From Nanosynbacter sp. (lineage in GTDB: Bacteria; Patescibacteriota; Saccharimonadia; Saccharimonadales; Saccharimonadaceae), in contig JABZKD010000003.1 in assembly GCA_015257455.1 (NCBI GenBank), positions 27,344 to 91,343 of the forward strand: a stretch of DNA of 64,000 bases, read 5' to 3'. Under the pieces are notes generated by a model. That model was not told the origin of the DNA. It saw nothing but the letters and a program-made list of their open reading frames with translations, and did no database searches. Positions 7,174 through 16,383 of the stretch are shown in pieces. The translations under genes were made by a program, and so were the position numbers. Numbering within the stretch: the stretch's first letter is position 1; every line of letters starts with the position of its first letter.

Positions 7174-8904
7174 CTATTTATCAAAATATTTTTCAAGATA
7201 TTCACGAAGCTCTTTATCGCAAGTATAAATATATACGCCTTTAACTGCGCGGTTCATGAGGATGCGATAAGTTCTCAGTACCTGCTCAAGAATATCATCT
7301 TCATTAATCTTTTCATTATTAGCCACTTGGCGCTGACTGCGTTTCATGGCACCAGAGTCTGCGCAAGCTTCACGATTAAAGATAAGCTTTCCGTCACGAT
7401 AGATTAAGTCGTTACCAATAATAATTCCAACATAATTTAAGTCATCACCTTGAACAGTATAAATACTACCGACTTCATTTACCGATTCCTTAGAACCAAT
7501 CCAGTTATCTTGGGTACTGTTCCAGCGAAACTTCATGCCGTCAATTTCAATATCATATAGATTTTTGTCATTCTTGGAGCTCCACTTCCAGGCGAAACCA
7601 GCAACCATGCGTGATAGACCATACTCCGCCTCACGCTTTTTGATAGCATCAGAAAAGTCTTTGATGTTATCAAAAATTTTCGCCTCAAAACCGTCAAAAT
7701 ATTCTTTTTGTTCTGGCCTAAACCTATTCGACAAAATACCATTGATATAATCAATATATTTCTTACCACCACGCGAACGCATCTGCGTTTTTAAGTAATA
7801 TTCACGCAAATCAAACTCGCCAGAATATTTTAAAATATCAGATTTACAAATATTAGTTGGGCGGATGCGCTGCTTATCACTAAAAATTAATACAACATTT
7901 TTAGACTTAGCCATAATCCAATCTAGTTCGGTATGAATTTCGGTATTACCAAAGATTTTTTGGTCTATCTCATGGACTAATTTAGCAGTTTGACCAGATG
8001 CGCCAACTTTTAAAAGATGTGCTTCGTCAACCAATGTAATATCAAAGCATTCATTACAATTGCCGAATGCAATCGGTGATAAAATTTTAATATTTGCGCC
8101 ACCTAAATCGATCTTTTTAAAAATCTTAGAGATACGTCCGCGAAGTGACTGCTGCGGAACTACTAGTGCGATGTTTTTGTTCTTAAAATTTTGATTAATA
8201 TGTTCAAACTCAAAGAAGATACTAAAATTAGATTCGTCATCAATGTCATCATTTTTATTATCAAAAGACTGAAGGTCAGCAAGAAGCTTAGTGAGATAAG
8301 TGATAATAATAGTTTTACCTGTACCAGCATCACCATCGATGATAGAGAGGCTCTTTTTATCTTCATTAATCGCCTCGTCGAGATTTTGCATTACTTCAGT
8401 TACAACATTTAGCTGTTCAAAGTTCAAATTCTTATATGGTGAGAATTTAAAAAGCTCTGAATTATTAATTTCAGAAATAGTCTTATCAGCAATTTTTAAA
8501 TTTCTTAAACGCTCCCAGATTTCTTCAAAAGTTTTACGATAATTGACTCTATCATAATAATCACGGTCACACATCCCGTCATTACGATTTAGAACTTTAA
8601 ATTTTCCATCACCGCTGAAATACTGAATAAGATACGATTCCAAATCCAATGCGGCACTCTTATTAAAAGTCTCATCAAAAACAACTTTGATTGAGCCGTT
8701 TCTTAGGCAGGATTTTTCATCGTTTGCCATGTGTTGGCTAATGCGATTTTTAAGATTGGTTGTTTCGCCGATATAGATTTCACTATTATTATAGATTTGA
8801 TATACGACTGGCCAGTTTTCCTCCAAATGATCATCCACCGCCAAATTACTGATCGAATTTTGGTCGAAAGAATAATTTCTAATTTCGAAGGATTTTTCTG
8901 ACAT
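7174..8904 (-). CDS. GIY-YIG nuclease fused to a DUF2075 P-loop (helicase-like) domain
   Basis: The protein has 576 residues. Residues 33-110 form a GIY-YIG nuclease module: VYQIYN, then IYIGET and the KNRISQH arginine. Residues 150-576 are a DUF2075/SF1-like ATPase: Walker A GDAGTGKT near residue 195, Walker B TLVDEAHLL near 292, a QMRSRGG motif, and a C-terminal VYIYT strand typical of the family. It likely cuts or remodels nucleic acid in defence. It starts 2 nt after the stop of the MazG-like gene, so the pair is an operon. The intact motifs suggest an active enzyme. Confidence 0.85.
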   Translation of the reverse strand: MSEKSFEIRNYSFDQNSISNLAVDDHLEENWPVVYQIYNNSEIYIGETTNLKNRISQHMANDEKSCLRNGSIKVVFDETFNKSAALDLESYLIQYFSGDGKFKVLNRNDGMCDRDYYDRVNYRKTFEEIWERLRNLKIADKTISEINNSELFKFSPYKNLNFEQLNVVTEVMQNLDEAINEDKKSLSIIDGDAGTGKTIIITYLTKLLADLQSFDNKNDDIDDESNFSIFFEFEHINQNFKNKNIALVVPQQSLRGRISKIFKKIDLGGANIKILSPIAFGNCNECFDITLVDEAHLLKVGASGQTAKLVHEIDQKIFGNTEIHTELDWIMAKSKNVVLIFSDKQRIRPTNICKSDILKYSGEFDLREYYLKTQMRSRGGKKYIDYINGILSNRFRPEQKEYFDGFEAKIFDNIKDFSDAIKKREAEYGLSRMVAGFAWKWSSKNDKNLYDIEIDGMKFRWNSTQDNWIGSKESVNEVGSIYTVQGDDLNYVGIIIGNDLIYRDGKLIFNREACADSGAMKRSQRQVANNEKINEDDILEQVLRTYRILMNRAVKGVYIYTCDKELREYLEKYFDK

Positions 8905-8906
8905 CT

Positions 8907-9221
8907 TTATAGTTCCGTATATTTTTTACTATTTCCTTTTGCTTTTTCGATAGGGTATTTCTTGGAATTTTTCTCAATTTTTTTCATAACAATTTCTTCG
9001 AGATTTACACCAAGTTTATCCGCTAAAAGGATTGCATAGTTTACGACGTCGGCTAATTCCTCGCAAACATTTTCTTTATTAAAATTATCATTCCATTGAA
9101 AGCACTCAAGAAGCTCCCCAGACTCAATGGCGATTGATTTGGCTAAATTAGCAGGCGAGTGAAATTGATCCCAATCTCTATCTTTAGTAAACTTCACTAC
9201 GGCCTTTTTCACGTCTTCCAT
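8907..9221 (-). CDS. MazG-like nucleotide pyrophosphohydrolase, 104 aa
   Basis: All-alpha NTP-PPase of the MazG/RS21-C6 type. The metal-binding signature is visible as ESGELLECFQW followed by EELADVVNYAILLADKLG (ExxE...ExxD). It hydrolyses (d)NTPs to monophosphates. I start it at MEDVKKAVV (9221) because a TGC-TACAAT promoter ends exactly 6 nt upstream; the 16-residue upstream extension would overlap that promoter. It is co-transcribed with the DUF2075 gene, suggesting nucleotide depletion or cleansing as part of a defence response (inference). Confidence 0.85.
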   Translation of the reverse strand: MEDVKKAVVKFTKDRDWDQFHSPANLAKSIAIESGELLECFQWNDNFNKENVCEELADVVNYAILLADKLGVNLEEIVMKKIEKNSKKYPIEKAKGNSKKYTEL

Positions 9222-9227
9222 AAGGGT

Positions 9228-9236
9228 ATTGTAGCA
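9228..9236 (-). promoter_or_regulatory. Leaderless promoter of the MazG-like/DUF2075 operon
   Basis: Extended -10 TGC-TACAAT with a 6-nt gap to ATG. Confidence 0.7.
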
Positions 9237-9310
9237 CAATATCTCGCAATCAGTATTCTTTCGCTTCAACGACTAGGTTATCGTGATCAGATGATTATTA
9301 AGTCTTGCTT

Positions 9311-12235
9311 TTATTTTACGGATAACCTTATTATGTTCTTGTCTTTACTATTCTCTTTTATTACTAGTCCGTGGTCAACTAATAACTTAGCAAACCTCAC
9401 ATTATCGCTGCTTTTACTGAGTCTAATTTTTCTATTTGACATTTCAATTTTATTAAGTTCACTGTCTGATGATTCACGCATAATTGCAGACAATTCTTCC
9501 CTAGACAGAGCAGAGTTTAGTATTAACTTTATCAATTTATCTCTATCTATTTTATTGAGATATGGAATAATTTCAGAATAGATAAGAGATATTTTATTTT
9601 TAATAACGTATTCTACGGCTGTAGTAATACATTCATCAATATCATCTTTTTCAATAGATTCTTCAATATTCTTAACGATATAATTTTTTAGATTATTTTT
9701 ATTACTTTCCATTATTATGAAGAAATCACTCTTTGATATTTTATGTATTTTAATATAATCTATCAGAATACTATTATCCAATGAGTCTAGGTTGGCTATA
9801 TTTATTTCAATAATAATTTTTTCCAAATTATTCTTTATAATCTCCGTGGGTTGCTCAAAATTTTTTATATTATCAAACGATATACTATTTGCAATATATA
9901 ATTTAAATAAATTATCTCTTCCATTTTCACAAGTTAATATTGTGTCCGAATAATATTTCAAAAGACTACAACTTATTTCTTCAATCTTTAAATTTTGCGG
10001 GTCCTTTAGACACATAACTGCAATATTAAAGATAACTTCTTTTGCATTAGTATCGCGCAGCGAAGATAATGAAATACTATTTATTGTTTCGTTTGGATAC
10101 AGTTCTGCTAGTCTTTTTATTAAGAATATAGGAGGAATACTATATGACATCATTTTAATCTGTTGCATGTCTAAATTTTTACAATATTCGACCTCTAGAT
10201 CTTTTTTATATTTAAAACAATATTTATCAAGAAAAATCATTATTTTTTCAACATTATTTTTTGCACTCAATAATACCCGTTCTAGTTTATCTGCGTATTG
10301 ATCTATATTTTTAATGAGAAAATCAAATAAATAAAAATTATATATACCAGTCGACGCCCAATCGGTGTTATCCGTATTTTTAATTAATTTATCTATAGAC
10401 TCTTCGTTTAATACAAAATCGTAGCCTTCTTTGTTGTCGCGAATATAGTTATGGATAAATCTAAGAGCATTATTTAATTCTCTATCCATACTTTCTGACC
10501 TTGAGATAAATCTTACATATCCTTCTGTTAGAAAATTATTTTCAATTAATTCTTTTATTATCTCATTTGTACGATTTTTATTATCAATAGCAGAACTAAC
10601 TGAAGTGGTGAAAAAAGAAAAACAATCCATTTTCGCTAATTTATCAACTTCATTCTCTGCTAAAGCTTTAGATCTCTTTTCTTCAATATAAGAATTAATA
10701 ATATCTTGCACTTCTTGTACAGGATAGAGGCCTGACCCATGCCCCTCCCATTCAACATAAATGTCTATGTTCTTAATGCTATTTATTTTACGTAAAGTAC
10801 CTCCATTAGGCTGATATACATCTCCATTAATGCTTATTAACAAGGGTTTACAGTCTATTGGTACACCTGAAATCTTTTTTCTAATCTCCTGCCAAATTTC
10901 ATCCGTTTCATTTTCAATATAGTAATCTGATGTTTGCTTTTTTTGTGATATTTCTATACTATTCTGCTTCTCTGTGGTACACAATTTACGTATCTTATCC
11001 AACTGACCTTTTCCAGTAGATATTTTTATAAATTCCTCTGGCTCATATACGCGCAATACAGAGAGTGCAGCTATATTTCTATAATCTTTCTCATCATTCA
11101 GATCAAATGTATTTTGATAGGCTATGATATTATTAAGTATAAATTTTACAACACGCATATCAGCCGAATGTCTACTTAGGATATTCTCAATACCAGAAAA
11201 TTTCTCTTCCAACCCGACTTTCTGGCATTCTAATTTAAATATATAACTAAAATTCATACGGGTTAAAAATGGAATAACTGGAATAATTAAGTCAAATATT
11301 TTACTGTTAATTTTTTCTACCCCTACTGATTGATTTTTGGACGCACAAAATATGTCGCTTTTTATTGCGTATATAAATTTTACCGATCCAAATATTTTCT
11401 TACGCCTACTATTATTTATAGTAAAGTTAAGCTGACGTAACTCATCAAAAATTCTTGGATTATTAGCTCTATCCAGGTCTTCGAAAAAGATTACACGACG
11501 TTTAGTTTTTTTAAAATAAAAAATCAGAAGATCGATTAACTGTGTAAAATCTGGGTTCTTGTCTGTTAAATCAATTGACAAATCTTTTGCGGATACACTC
11601 TTAATGTTTCCATTTGATATAAATTGAAAAAATAAATTAAAAATTGCAGTAAAGGAAAGTGTTATTACTAACCATATAATGGTGGATATATCTAGTCTAA
11701 AAGAATAGTCGTTTTTTGCTATTAGGTGGGTCATTTCTTGAAATAATTCTGGAATATTGATTCTATATATAAAAATATAGAGAGACAAACTTAATACGAT
11801 GCTTAATAATATAGCCCCCACAAAATAAGTTTTACCAATTCTTATGTACCCACTACCTTTTAGCTTATTTGGCTTTTCACCATAGTATAATTGCCGCACA
11901 ATTTCACTCTGCAGATTTTTACTAATCTCTTCATCGTTTTGCGTATTGTTATTGGATATTTGAAATGAGAGAAAAGAAACTGTTTTAGATCTATGAAAAA
12001 AATCCCAAATAATGTCATCTCTTAAGCAATTTAAGATACTACTCTTACCTGTTCCATAATCTCCATCAAGTGCAATATTATTATCATTTTTATTTGAGAA
12101 TTTAGTTACATTCTTCAGTTGTTTTACAACATATTGGTTATCATTTGATTTATTTTGAGGAGAAATAGAAAGAAATACTAACTTATTCTTGGAGTATTTT
12201 TTTGAAAGATTATCAAAAAACTTCATTAGATACAT
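9311..12235 (-). CDS. KAP/YobI-like membrane P-loop NTPase, 974 aa
   Basis: The Walker A motif GDYGTGKSS lies near residue 60. Two membrane segments follow near residues 140-160 and 185-205, an arrangement typical of KAP-family NTPases where the helices interrupt the P-loop domain. The Walker B-like FFEDLDRANNP is near residue 253, followed by an Arg/Asn sensor region. The C-terminal 550 residues are long, helical, Ile/Asn/Lys-rich repeats without a known domain. KAP/YobI NTPases are frequent in defence islands. The start (MYLMKFF) is set by the TGT-TACAAT box ending 6 nt upstream. Base composition is strikingly AT-rich compared with the core genes, a sign of transfer. Confidence 0.8.
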   Translation of the reverse strand: MYLMKFFDNLSKKYSKNKLVFLSISPQNKSNDNQYVVKQLKNVTKFSNKNDNNIALDGDYGTGKSSILNCLRDDIIWDFFHRSKTVSFLSFQISNNNTQNDEEISKNLQSEIVRQLYYGEKPNKLKGSGYIRIGKTYFVGAILLSIVLSLSLYIFIYRINIPELFQEMTHLIAKNDYSFRLDISTIIWLVITLSFTAIFNLFFQFISNGNIKSVSAKDLSIDLTDKNPDFTQLIDLLIFYFKKTKRRVIFFEDLDRANNPRIFDELRQLNFTINNSRRKKIFGSVKFIYAIKSDIFCASKNQSVGVEKINSKIFDLIIPVIPFLTRMNFSYIFKLECQKVGLEEKFSGIENILSRHSADMRVVKFILNNIIAYQNTFDLNDEKDYRNIAALSVLRVYEPEEFIKISTGKGQLDKIRKLCTTEKQNSIEISQKKQTSDYYIENETDEIWQEIRKKISGVPIDCKPLLISINGDVYQPNGGTLRKINSIKNIDIYVEWEGHGSGLYPVQEVQDIINSYIEEKRSKALAENEVDKLAKMDCFSFFTTSVSSAIDNKNRTNEIIKELIENNFLTEGYVRFISRSESMDRELNNALRFIHNYIRDNKEGYDFVLNEESIDKLIKNTDNTDWASTGIYNFYLFDFLIKNIDQYADKLERVLLSAKNNVEKIMIFLDKYCFKYKKDLEVEYCKNLDMQQIKMMSYSIPPIFLIKRLAELYPNETINSISLSSLRDTNAKEVIFNIAVMCLKDPQNLKIEEISCSLLKYYSDTILTCENGRDNLFKLYIANSISFDNIKNFEQPTEIIKNNLEKIIIEINIANLDSLDNSILIDYIKIHKISKSDFFIIMESNKNNLKNYIVKNIEESIEKDDIDECITTAVEYVIKNKISLIYSEIIPYLNKIDRDKLIKLILNSALSREELSAIMRESSDSELNKIEMSNRKIRLSKSSDNVRFAKLLVDHGLVIKENSKDKNIIRLSVK

Positions 12236-12241
12236 AGTTAA

Positions 12242-12250
12242 ATTGTAACA
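12242..12250 (-). promoter_or_regulatory. Leaderless promoter of the KAP-like NTPase
   Basis: Extended -10 TGT-TACAAT, 6 nt before the ATG at 12235. Confidence 0.7.
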
Positions 12251-12350
12251 TATTAAACAATAATATTGTAAGTTTGTCAAAGTTCTTATGTTTATAATTT
12301 CAATTTTAAAACCCCTCTATTATCCACACCTTGAAATCCATCCCCACATT

Positions 12351-12359
12351 TGCTATAAT
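12351..12359 (+). promoter_or_regulatory. Extended -10 promoter of the RNase J gene
   Basis: TGC-TATAAT, giving a leader of about 83 nt before the RNase J start. Confidence 0.75.
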
Positions 12360-12387
12360 GGGTGTAATTAATATTTCTTGTAACCCG

Positions 12388-12405
12388 AACCTCACTGAGG
12401 TTTTT
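12388..12405 (+). promoter_or_regulatory. Attenuator-like hairpin in the RNase J leader
   Basis: AACCTC/GAGGTT stem with an ACT loop followed by T residues, located inside the 5' leader and not at a gene end. It may reduce readthrough or be an RNase target for autoregulation. Confidence 0.5.
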
Positions 12406-12448
12406 GTGCAAAAATATTTTAATATTAACTTATCTACTTAAGGATTAA

Positions 12449-14713
12449 ATGAATAAACAAGAACAAGAGCGTCGTGCGAAGTTGATGCGGATGCAAGCCG
12501 AGCGTTTGCCGGAAATCAAGCGCCGTTTTGAGGAAAATCAGAACCGCACTAACTTCGAAAAAGCCGAGGAAAAACCAGTAGAAACTGGTGCCGCGGTGAT
12601 TTTTGAGCAGGCGCAAAAACGCAACTTTAACAGTAATTTCAAACCTGGTGGCAAGGATTTTCGTGGTAAAAAATCGGATCGCGCAAACGGTGCAAACGGT
12701 GCAAACGGCGCAAACAATTCCGACAACCAAAAATCTCGCAATAATCGTCAGAATAAAAACAACAAAAAGCGTGGTAACCAAGGCAACGCCGCCGAAAATA
12801 ACACCGCAGCTAACGATAACGATTCTCGCAAAGTGAATCTTTCGGTTTCGACCCGTCGTGGCGAAATGGTACATCACCAGCGTATGCTTTCACAAGACGT
12901 GAATGCCCAGGCCACCCAGCACATCATCGGCGTGCCAGTAAATAAATCTCGCTTCAATGGCTACAATGGTGCCCAGGTGACGAACGCCCAACTCAAGGCG
13001 GCTCGTCCAGATCCAGAAGCGGTGCGCGTGATTCCAATCGGCGGTGTCGGTGAATTCGGTATCGGCAAGAACATGACCGTGATCGAATACAAAAACGAAA
13101 TGATCGTGATCGACATGGGTGTACTCTTCGCTTCGGAAGATTATCCAGGTGTGAACTACATGATTCCGGATATTAAATACCTCGAGGATAATCTCAGCAA
13201 AGTGAAAGCGATTCTCTTTACCCACGCTCACCTTGATCACATCGGAGCTTGCAAACATCTTTTGCCAAAATTTGGTCCGCTTACGCCAATTTATGCCACC
13301 GATTTTACGATTGGAATGATTAAGCGCCAAATGAGCGAAGTCGATGACTTGCCAGAACTTAATTACAACGTGGTTGACCCATTCAAGCACGAAAAAATTC
13401 AAGTTTCCGAACATCTCAGCGTGGAATTTGTTCACATGTTACACTCGATTCCAGGTAACTGTGGTCTGGTGATTCGTACTCCGAACGGTGTGATTTACCT
13501 CTCTGGTGACTGGCGCGCAGAAGCTAACCCAATCGACCGCCAATCCGACCTTGAACGTCTCGATGAGATTGTAAAACACGAAGGTATCTCTTTGATGTTG
13601 AACGAATCGACCAACATTGATTCCCCAGGCCACCATCCACATTCAGAATATGACGTCGGTGATAATATCGGCAAGGTGATGGACCACTACGCGAATGGCC
13701 GTGTGATTATTTCCTGTTTCTCTTCTCAGATTAATCGTATCGGGATGATTTTGGAGCAAGCTTATCGACGTGGTCGCAAGGTAGCTTTTGCTGGCTTCTC
13801 GATGATTAATAATATCGAAGTGGCGCTTCGTGCCAAGTGTATTAAGGTGCCAAAAGACACCGTGATGAAAATGGAAGACATTATTAAGCTTCCTGACGAT
13901 AAAGTAACGATTATCTGTACCGGTTCGCAAGGTGAATTGAACGCCGTGTTGAACCGTATGGTGACTGGCGCGCATAAATTCATTAAGATTAAGGCTAGCG
14001 ACACCATCGTCTTCTCTTCTAATCCAATTCCTGGTAACGAGCCGCACGTGGTGAATACCGTGGATGGGTTACTTCGTGAAGGTGCACAAGTGATTCAAAA
14101 TGGTAAAACCCACCTCACCAATATTGGCCCACTTCACCTTTCGGGTCACGCCTATTACGAAGATCACGTCGATTTTGTGACACGCTTACAGCCTTTGAAC
14201 TATTTGCCATACCACGGTGAATTCTTCATGATGGAGCATAACGCCGAGATGGCAGAAAATGTTGTGGGAATTTCACACGACCGTATCTTAGTGGCAGATG
14301 ACGGCGATATCGTGGAACTTCTACCAAACAAGACAATCCGCAAGAATGGTCGCATCTCGGTCGGCAATAAGCTTTATGATGATGCCGATAAACCGGTGCA
14401 CGAAGCAGTAGTGAAGGACCGTATTCATATCTCGCGTGAAGGTATTTTCATGATTGTTCTGACTATTAGTAAGAAGACTGGCCGCCTGATTAAGACGCCA
14501 GATATCGTGTCGCGTGCCTTTATTTACCTCGACAATTCCGAGGAATTAATCGGCAAGATTCGTCACTATCTGCGGGTGAAAACTGACAAGTCTATCTCTA
14601 CCGAACCAGAGGTGAAAGTCTTGAAGGAAGAAGTCAAAGAAGACATCACTCGCATCCTCTTCGATGCCACTGGTCATACCCCTATCGTGATTCCAGTGAT
14701 CAATAAAGTTTAA
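12449..14713 (+). CDS. rnj: Ribonuclease J
   Basis: Metallo-beta-lactamase/beta-CASP ribonuclease, 754 aa; catalyses 5'-3' exo- and endonucleolytic mRNA decay and rRNA maturation. The zinc motif FTHAHLDHIGA is near residue 255, further ligands are in LSGDWRAE, the beta-CASP motifs GSQGE and SGHA are present, and a C-terminal RNase J domain follows. The N-terminal 190 residues are an extra Arg/Lys/Asn-rich disordered extension with a triple NGA repeat, longer than in typical RNase J (about 555 aa) and probably RNA- or partner-binding. The start follows AAGGATTAA. Confidence 0.95.
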   Translation: MNKQEQERRAKLMRMQAERLPEIKRRFEENQNRTNFEKAEEKPVETGAAVIFEQAQKRNFNSNFKPGGKDFRGKKSDRANGANGANGANNSDNQKSRNNRQNKNNKKRGNQGNAAENNTAANDNDSRKVNLSVSTRRGEMVHHQRMLSQDVNAQATQHIIGVPVNKSRFNGYNGAQVTNAQLKAARPDPEAVRVIPIGGVGEFGIGKNMTVIEYKNEMIVIDMGVLFASEDYPGVNYMIPDIKYLEDNLSKVKAILFTHAHLDHIGACKHLLPKFGPLTPIYATDFTIGMIKRQMSEVDDLPELNYNVVDPFKHEKIQVSEHLSVEFVHMLHSIPGNCGLVIRTPNGVIYLSGDWRAEANPIDRQSDLERLDEIVKHEGISLMLNESTNIDSPGHHPHSEYDVGDNIGKVMDHYANGRVIISCFSSQINRIGMILEQAYRRGRKVAFAGFSMINNIEVALRAKCIKVPKDTVMKMEDIIKLPDDKVTIICTGSQGELNAVLNRMVTGAHKFIKIKASDTIVFSSNPIPGNEPHVVNTVDGLLREGAQVIQNGKTHLTNIGPLHLSGHAYYEDHVDFVTRLQPLNYLPYHGEFFMMEHNAEMAENVVGISHDRILVADDGDIVELLPNKTIRKNGRISVGNKLYDDADKPVHEAVVKDRIHISREGIFMIVLTISKKTGRLIKTPDIVSRAFIYLDNSEELIGKIRHYLRVKTDKSISTEPEVKVLKEEVKEDITRILFDATGHTPIVIPVINKV

Positions 14714-14719
14714 GGAATG

Positions 14720-14742
14720 GCCTAGCGCAAGCTAGGCATTTT
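14720..14742 (+). terminator. Terminator of the RNase J gene
   Basis: 7-bp stem GCCTAGC/GCTAGGC with a GCAA tetraloop, then ATTTTCC. Confidence 0.75.
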
Positions 14743-14774
14743 CCTGCCTTAGGTCTAAGGATTAGGGGTTTTCA

Positions 14775-14806
14775 GAAAAAATACCCAGCGTGATCTGGGT
14801 ATTTTT
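14775..14806. terminator. Bidirectional terminator between convergent genes
   Basis: ATACCCAG/CTGGGTAT stem with an A-run before and a T-run after, so it can serve RNase J on plus and the 14828 gene on minus. Confidence 0.85.
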
Positions 14807-14827
14807 AACTACTAGCTTAGACTGATT

Positions 14828-15745
14828 TTATTCGGCGGAATTATATTTGTCGTAAAACTCCTGAGATTTATCGTAATCTTCGGCGAGACCATAATATTTG
14901 GCGGCCAATTCATAGTAGAGTTTCTTTAGGTTCTTGGTCAGAGAATTTTCATCCACCTGATCGAGATAAATTTTCGCCACGTCTGGATTATTCGCAATAA
15001 GATAAAGATGAGCGCGATAGAGAGTAAAGAGTTTTTCCAGAGATTCATTACCACTACCAAGTTTTTCTTCCAAAGCATCGAGACGCTTCACCGCCTCATC
15101 TGGGTCCTGCAAGACATTGTCCTTAAAATTTTCCCCTTCGATGTTATTCGTATCGGAGAAAAGTAGGTAAGTGAAATTACCAAAATCTTCCCAAGAGGCA
15201 ACATCAAGATTGAAATTATTCACGTATTCTTCAGGGTTGGCCGTGTAATCGTTCTTTTTCTTGACATAGGCTTCATCCTTATCTGGATCGATTAATCCGT
15301 CGTCGGCGGAAGCTTCAGTCTTCTTTGCCGTGGAGGAGCCGTCTTTTGACTGCTGTGCAGAGTTAGCCCCAGAAGTACCATCGTGATTATTGGCTTTCGA
15401 TTTCGCAATCGCCCAAATACCGACGCCAGCTGCCGCGATGATTAATACTGCGACGGAGACGATGACAGCAATAACTTTCTTATCTAATTTAACTTTGATT
15501 TTTTCGTCTGCCATGTCGGAAGTCATAGCAAGTTCTTGCACTGACGGGACATATTCGTCTGCCGCTGGAGTAGCAGGTGTGGTATTTCCCGTAGGAGTTG
15601 CAGATGTGGCGTCCTCCGTAGAGTTGGCTGACGCAGAATTTTCTACTGCAGCAGAATTTTCCACTGGAGTAGTGTTTCCTGCTGAAGTGAGATTCTCTAC
15701 TGAGCTTTCCTCTGGTGGATGAAGATTTGAATTTTCTGGGTTCAT
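14828..15745 (-). CDS. Single-TM protein with TPR-like extracellular domain, 305 aa
   Basis: A low-complexity Thr/Ala/Ser/Asn-rich cytoplasmic N-terminus (about 85 residues) precedes one membrane helix (residues 88-113, VIAVIVSVAVLIIAAAG). A Ser/Asp-rich linker then leads to a helical C-terminal domain resembling tetratricopeptide repeats (LYLIANNPDVAKIYLDQ; YYGLAEDYDKSQEFYDKY). The start MNPENS is preferred: TATAAT lies 10 nt upstream within the end of the methyltransferase gene, whereas the upstream extension overlaps that box. The same architecture recurs at 43834-44988. Function unknown; probably displayed on the outer face. Confidence 0.8.
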   Translation of the reverse strand: MNPENSNLHPPEESSVENLTSAGNTTPVENSAAVENSASANSTEDATSATPTGNTTPATPAADEYVPSVQELAMTSDMADEKIKVKLDKKVIAVIVSVAVLIIAAAGVGIWAIAKSKANNHDGTSGANSAQQSKDGSSTAKKTEASADDGLIDPDKDEAYVKKKNDYTANPEEYVNNFNLDVASWEDFGNFTYLLFSDTNNIEGENFKDNVLQDPDEAVKRLDALEEKLGSGNESLEKLFTLYRAHLYLIANNPDVAKIYLDQVDENSLTKNLKKLYYELAAKYYGLAEDYDKSQEFYDKYNSAE

Positions 15746-15746
15746 A

Positions 15747-16379
15747 TTACTTATGATTATAATGCGAACGGACAGAGTTTTCAACCAATTTCAAATAATA
15801 GAAGCGTTCGACGTTGCCGTTTTTGCCAGCCAAAAAATTATCGCGCTTATCCACCACCTTAAAGTGATTTTGTTTGAGCCAAAGTTCAAAATCTTTAATA
15901 ATTTCACGACGGATTTTTTCGTTTTTCACGATACCATTTTTAAGCTCATAAGCTTTAGCTTCAAACTGAGGCTTCAACATCATCAAAAAGTCCGCCGACC
16001 GAACCTCGGGCTGCGATTTAAGATGAGCAAGCACTTTTTTCAGAGAAACAAAAGAAACATCGGCCAGCACCACATCGAGCGGGCCAAACTTGGCAAAATC
16101 CACCAAAAAGATATCGGTTTTTTCTAGAAGCGTAATCCGCGGGTCGAAGCGCAGCGGCACCTTCATCTGGTTAGTACCCTTTTCGACCGCAAAAACCCGC
16201 TTCGCCCCACGACGCAAAGCATATTCAGTGAAACCACCAGTACTTGACCCAATATCCAGCACGGTTTTATCTCGAAAATCAAAAGAAAAAGCTTGCGATG
16301 CCCCAGCAAGCTTATTCTCCGCTCGAGAAACTACATCTGATGAAACCTCAGATTTTTTAGATTCTATCGCTTTTTTCAT
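15747..16379 (-). CDS. TlyA-like FtsJ-fold rRNA methyltransferase, 210 aa
   Basis: The SAM-binding motif I LDIGSSTGGFTEYALRRGA is followed by VFAVEKGTNQM and DVSFVSLKKVL, the pattern of TlyA/hemolysin-A family 2'-O-methyltransferases. The usual N-terminal S4 RNA-binding domain is absent, leaving only a short Lys/Ser-rich lead. It starts 4 nt after the efp stop, making it the last gene of the rpsF-ssb-rpsR-efp operon. Probable substrate is rRNA. Confidence 0.85.
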   Translation of the reverse strand: MKKAIESKKSEVSSDVVSRAENKLAGASQAFSFDFRDKTVLDIGSSTGGFTEYALRRGAKRVFAVEKGTNQMKVPLRFDPRITLLEKTDIFLVDFAKFGPLDVVLADVSFVSLKKVLAHLKSQPEVRSADFLMMLKPQFEAKAYELKNGIVKNEKIRREIIKDFELWLKQNHFKVVDKRDNFLAGKNGNVERFYYLKLVENSVRSHYNHK

Positions 16380-16383
16380 CTAA

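Noticed and set aside
8907..9221. Toxin-antitoxin interpretation of the MazG-like gene
   Set aside because: The ExxE/ExxD signature is that of the MazG pyrophosphohydrolase family, not MazE/MazF.
3436..12340. Integration (att) repeats around the island
   Set aside because: I compared the tRNA-Lys 3' end with the sequence near 12240-12340 and found no matching direct repeat, and no integrase is present.
12685..12717. Microsatellite-like GCAAACGGT repeats
   Set aside because: They are in frame in the RNase J N-terminal extension and encode the NGA repeat; treated as coding low complexity.
12890..13435. Minus-strand open frame of 181 codons inside RNase J
   Set aside because: Mirror frame of a conserved enzyme; His/Trp/Phe-rich composition typical of antisense translation.
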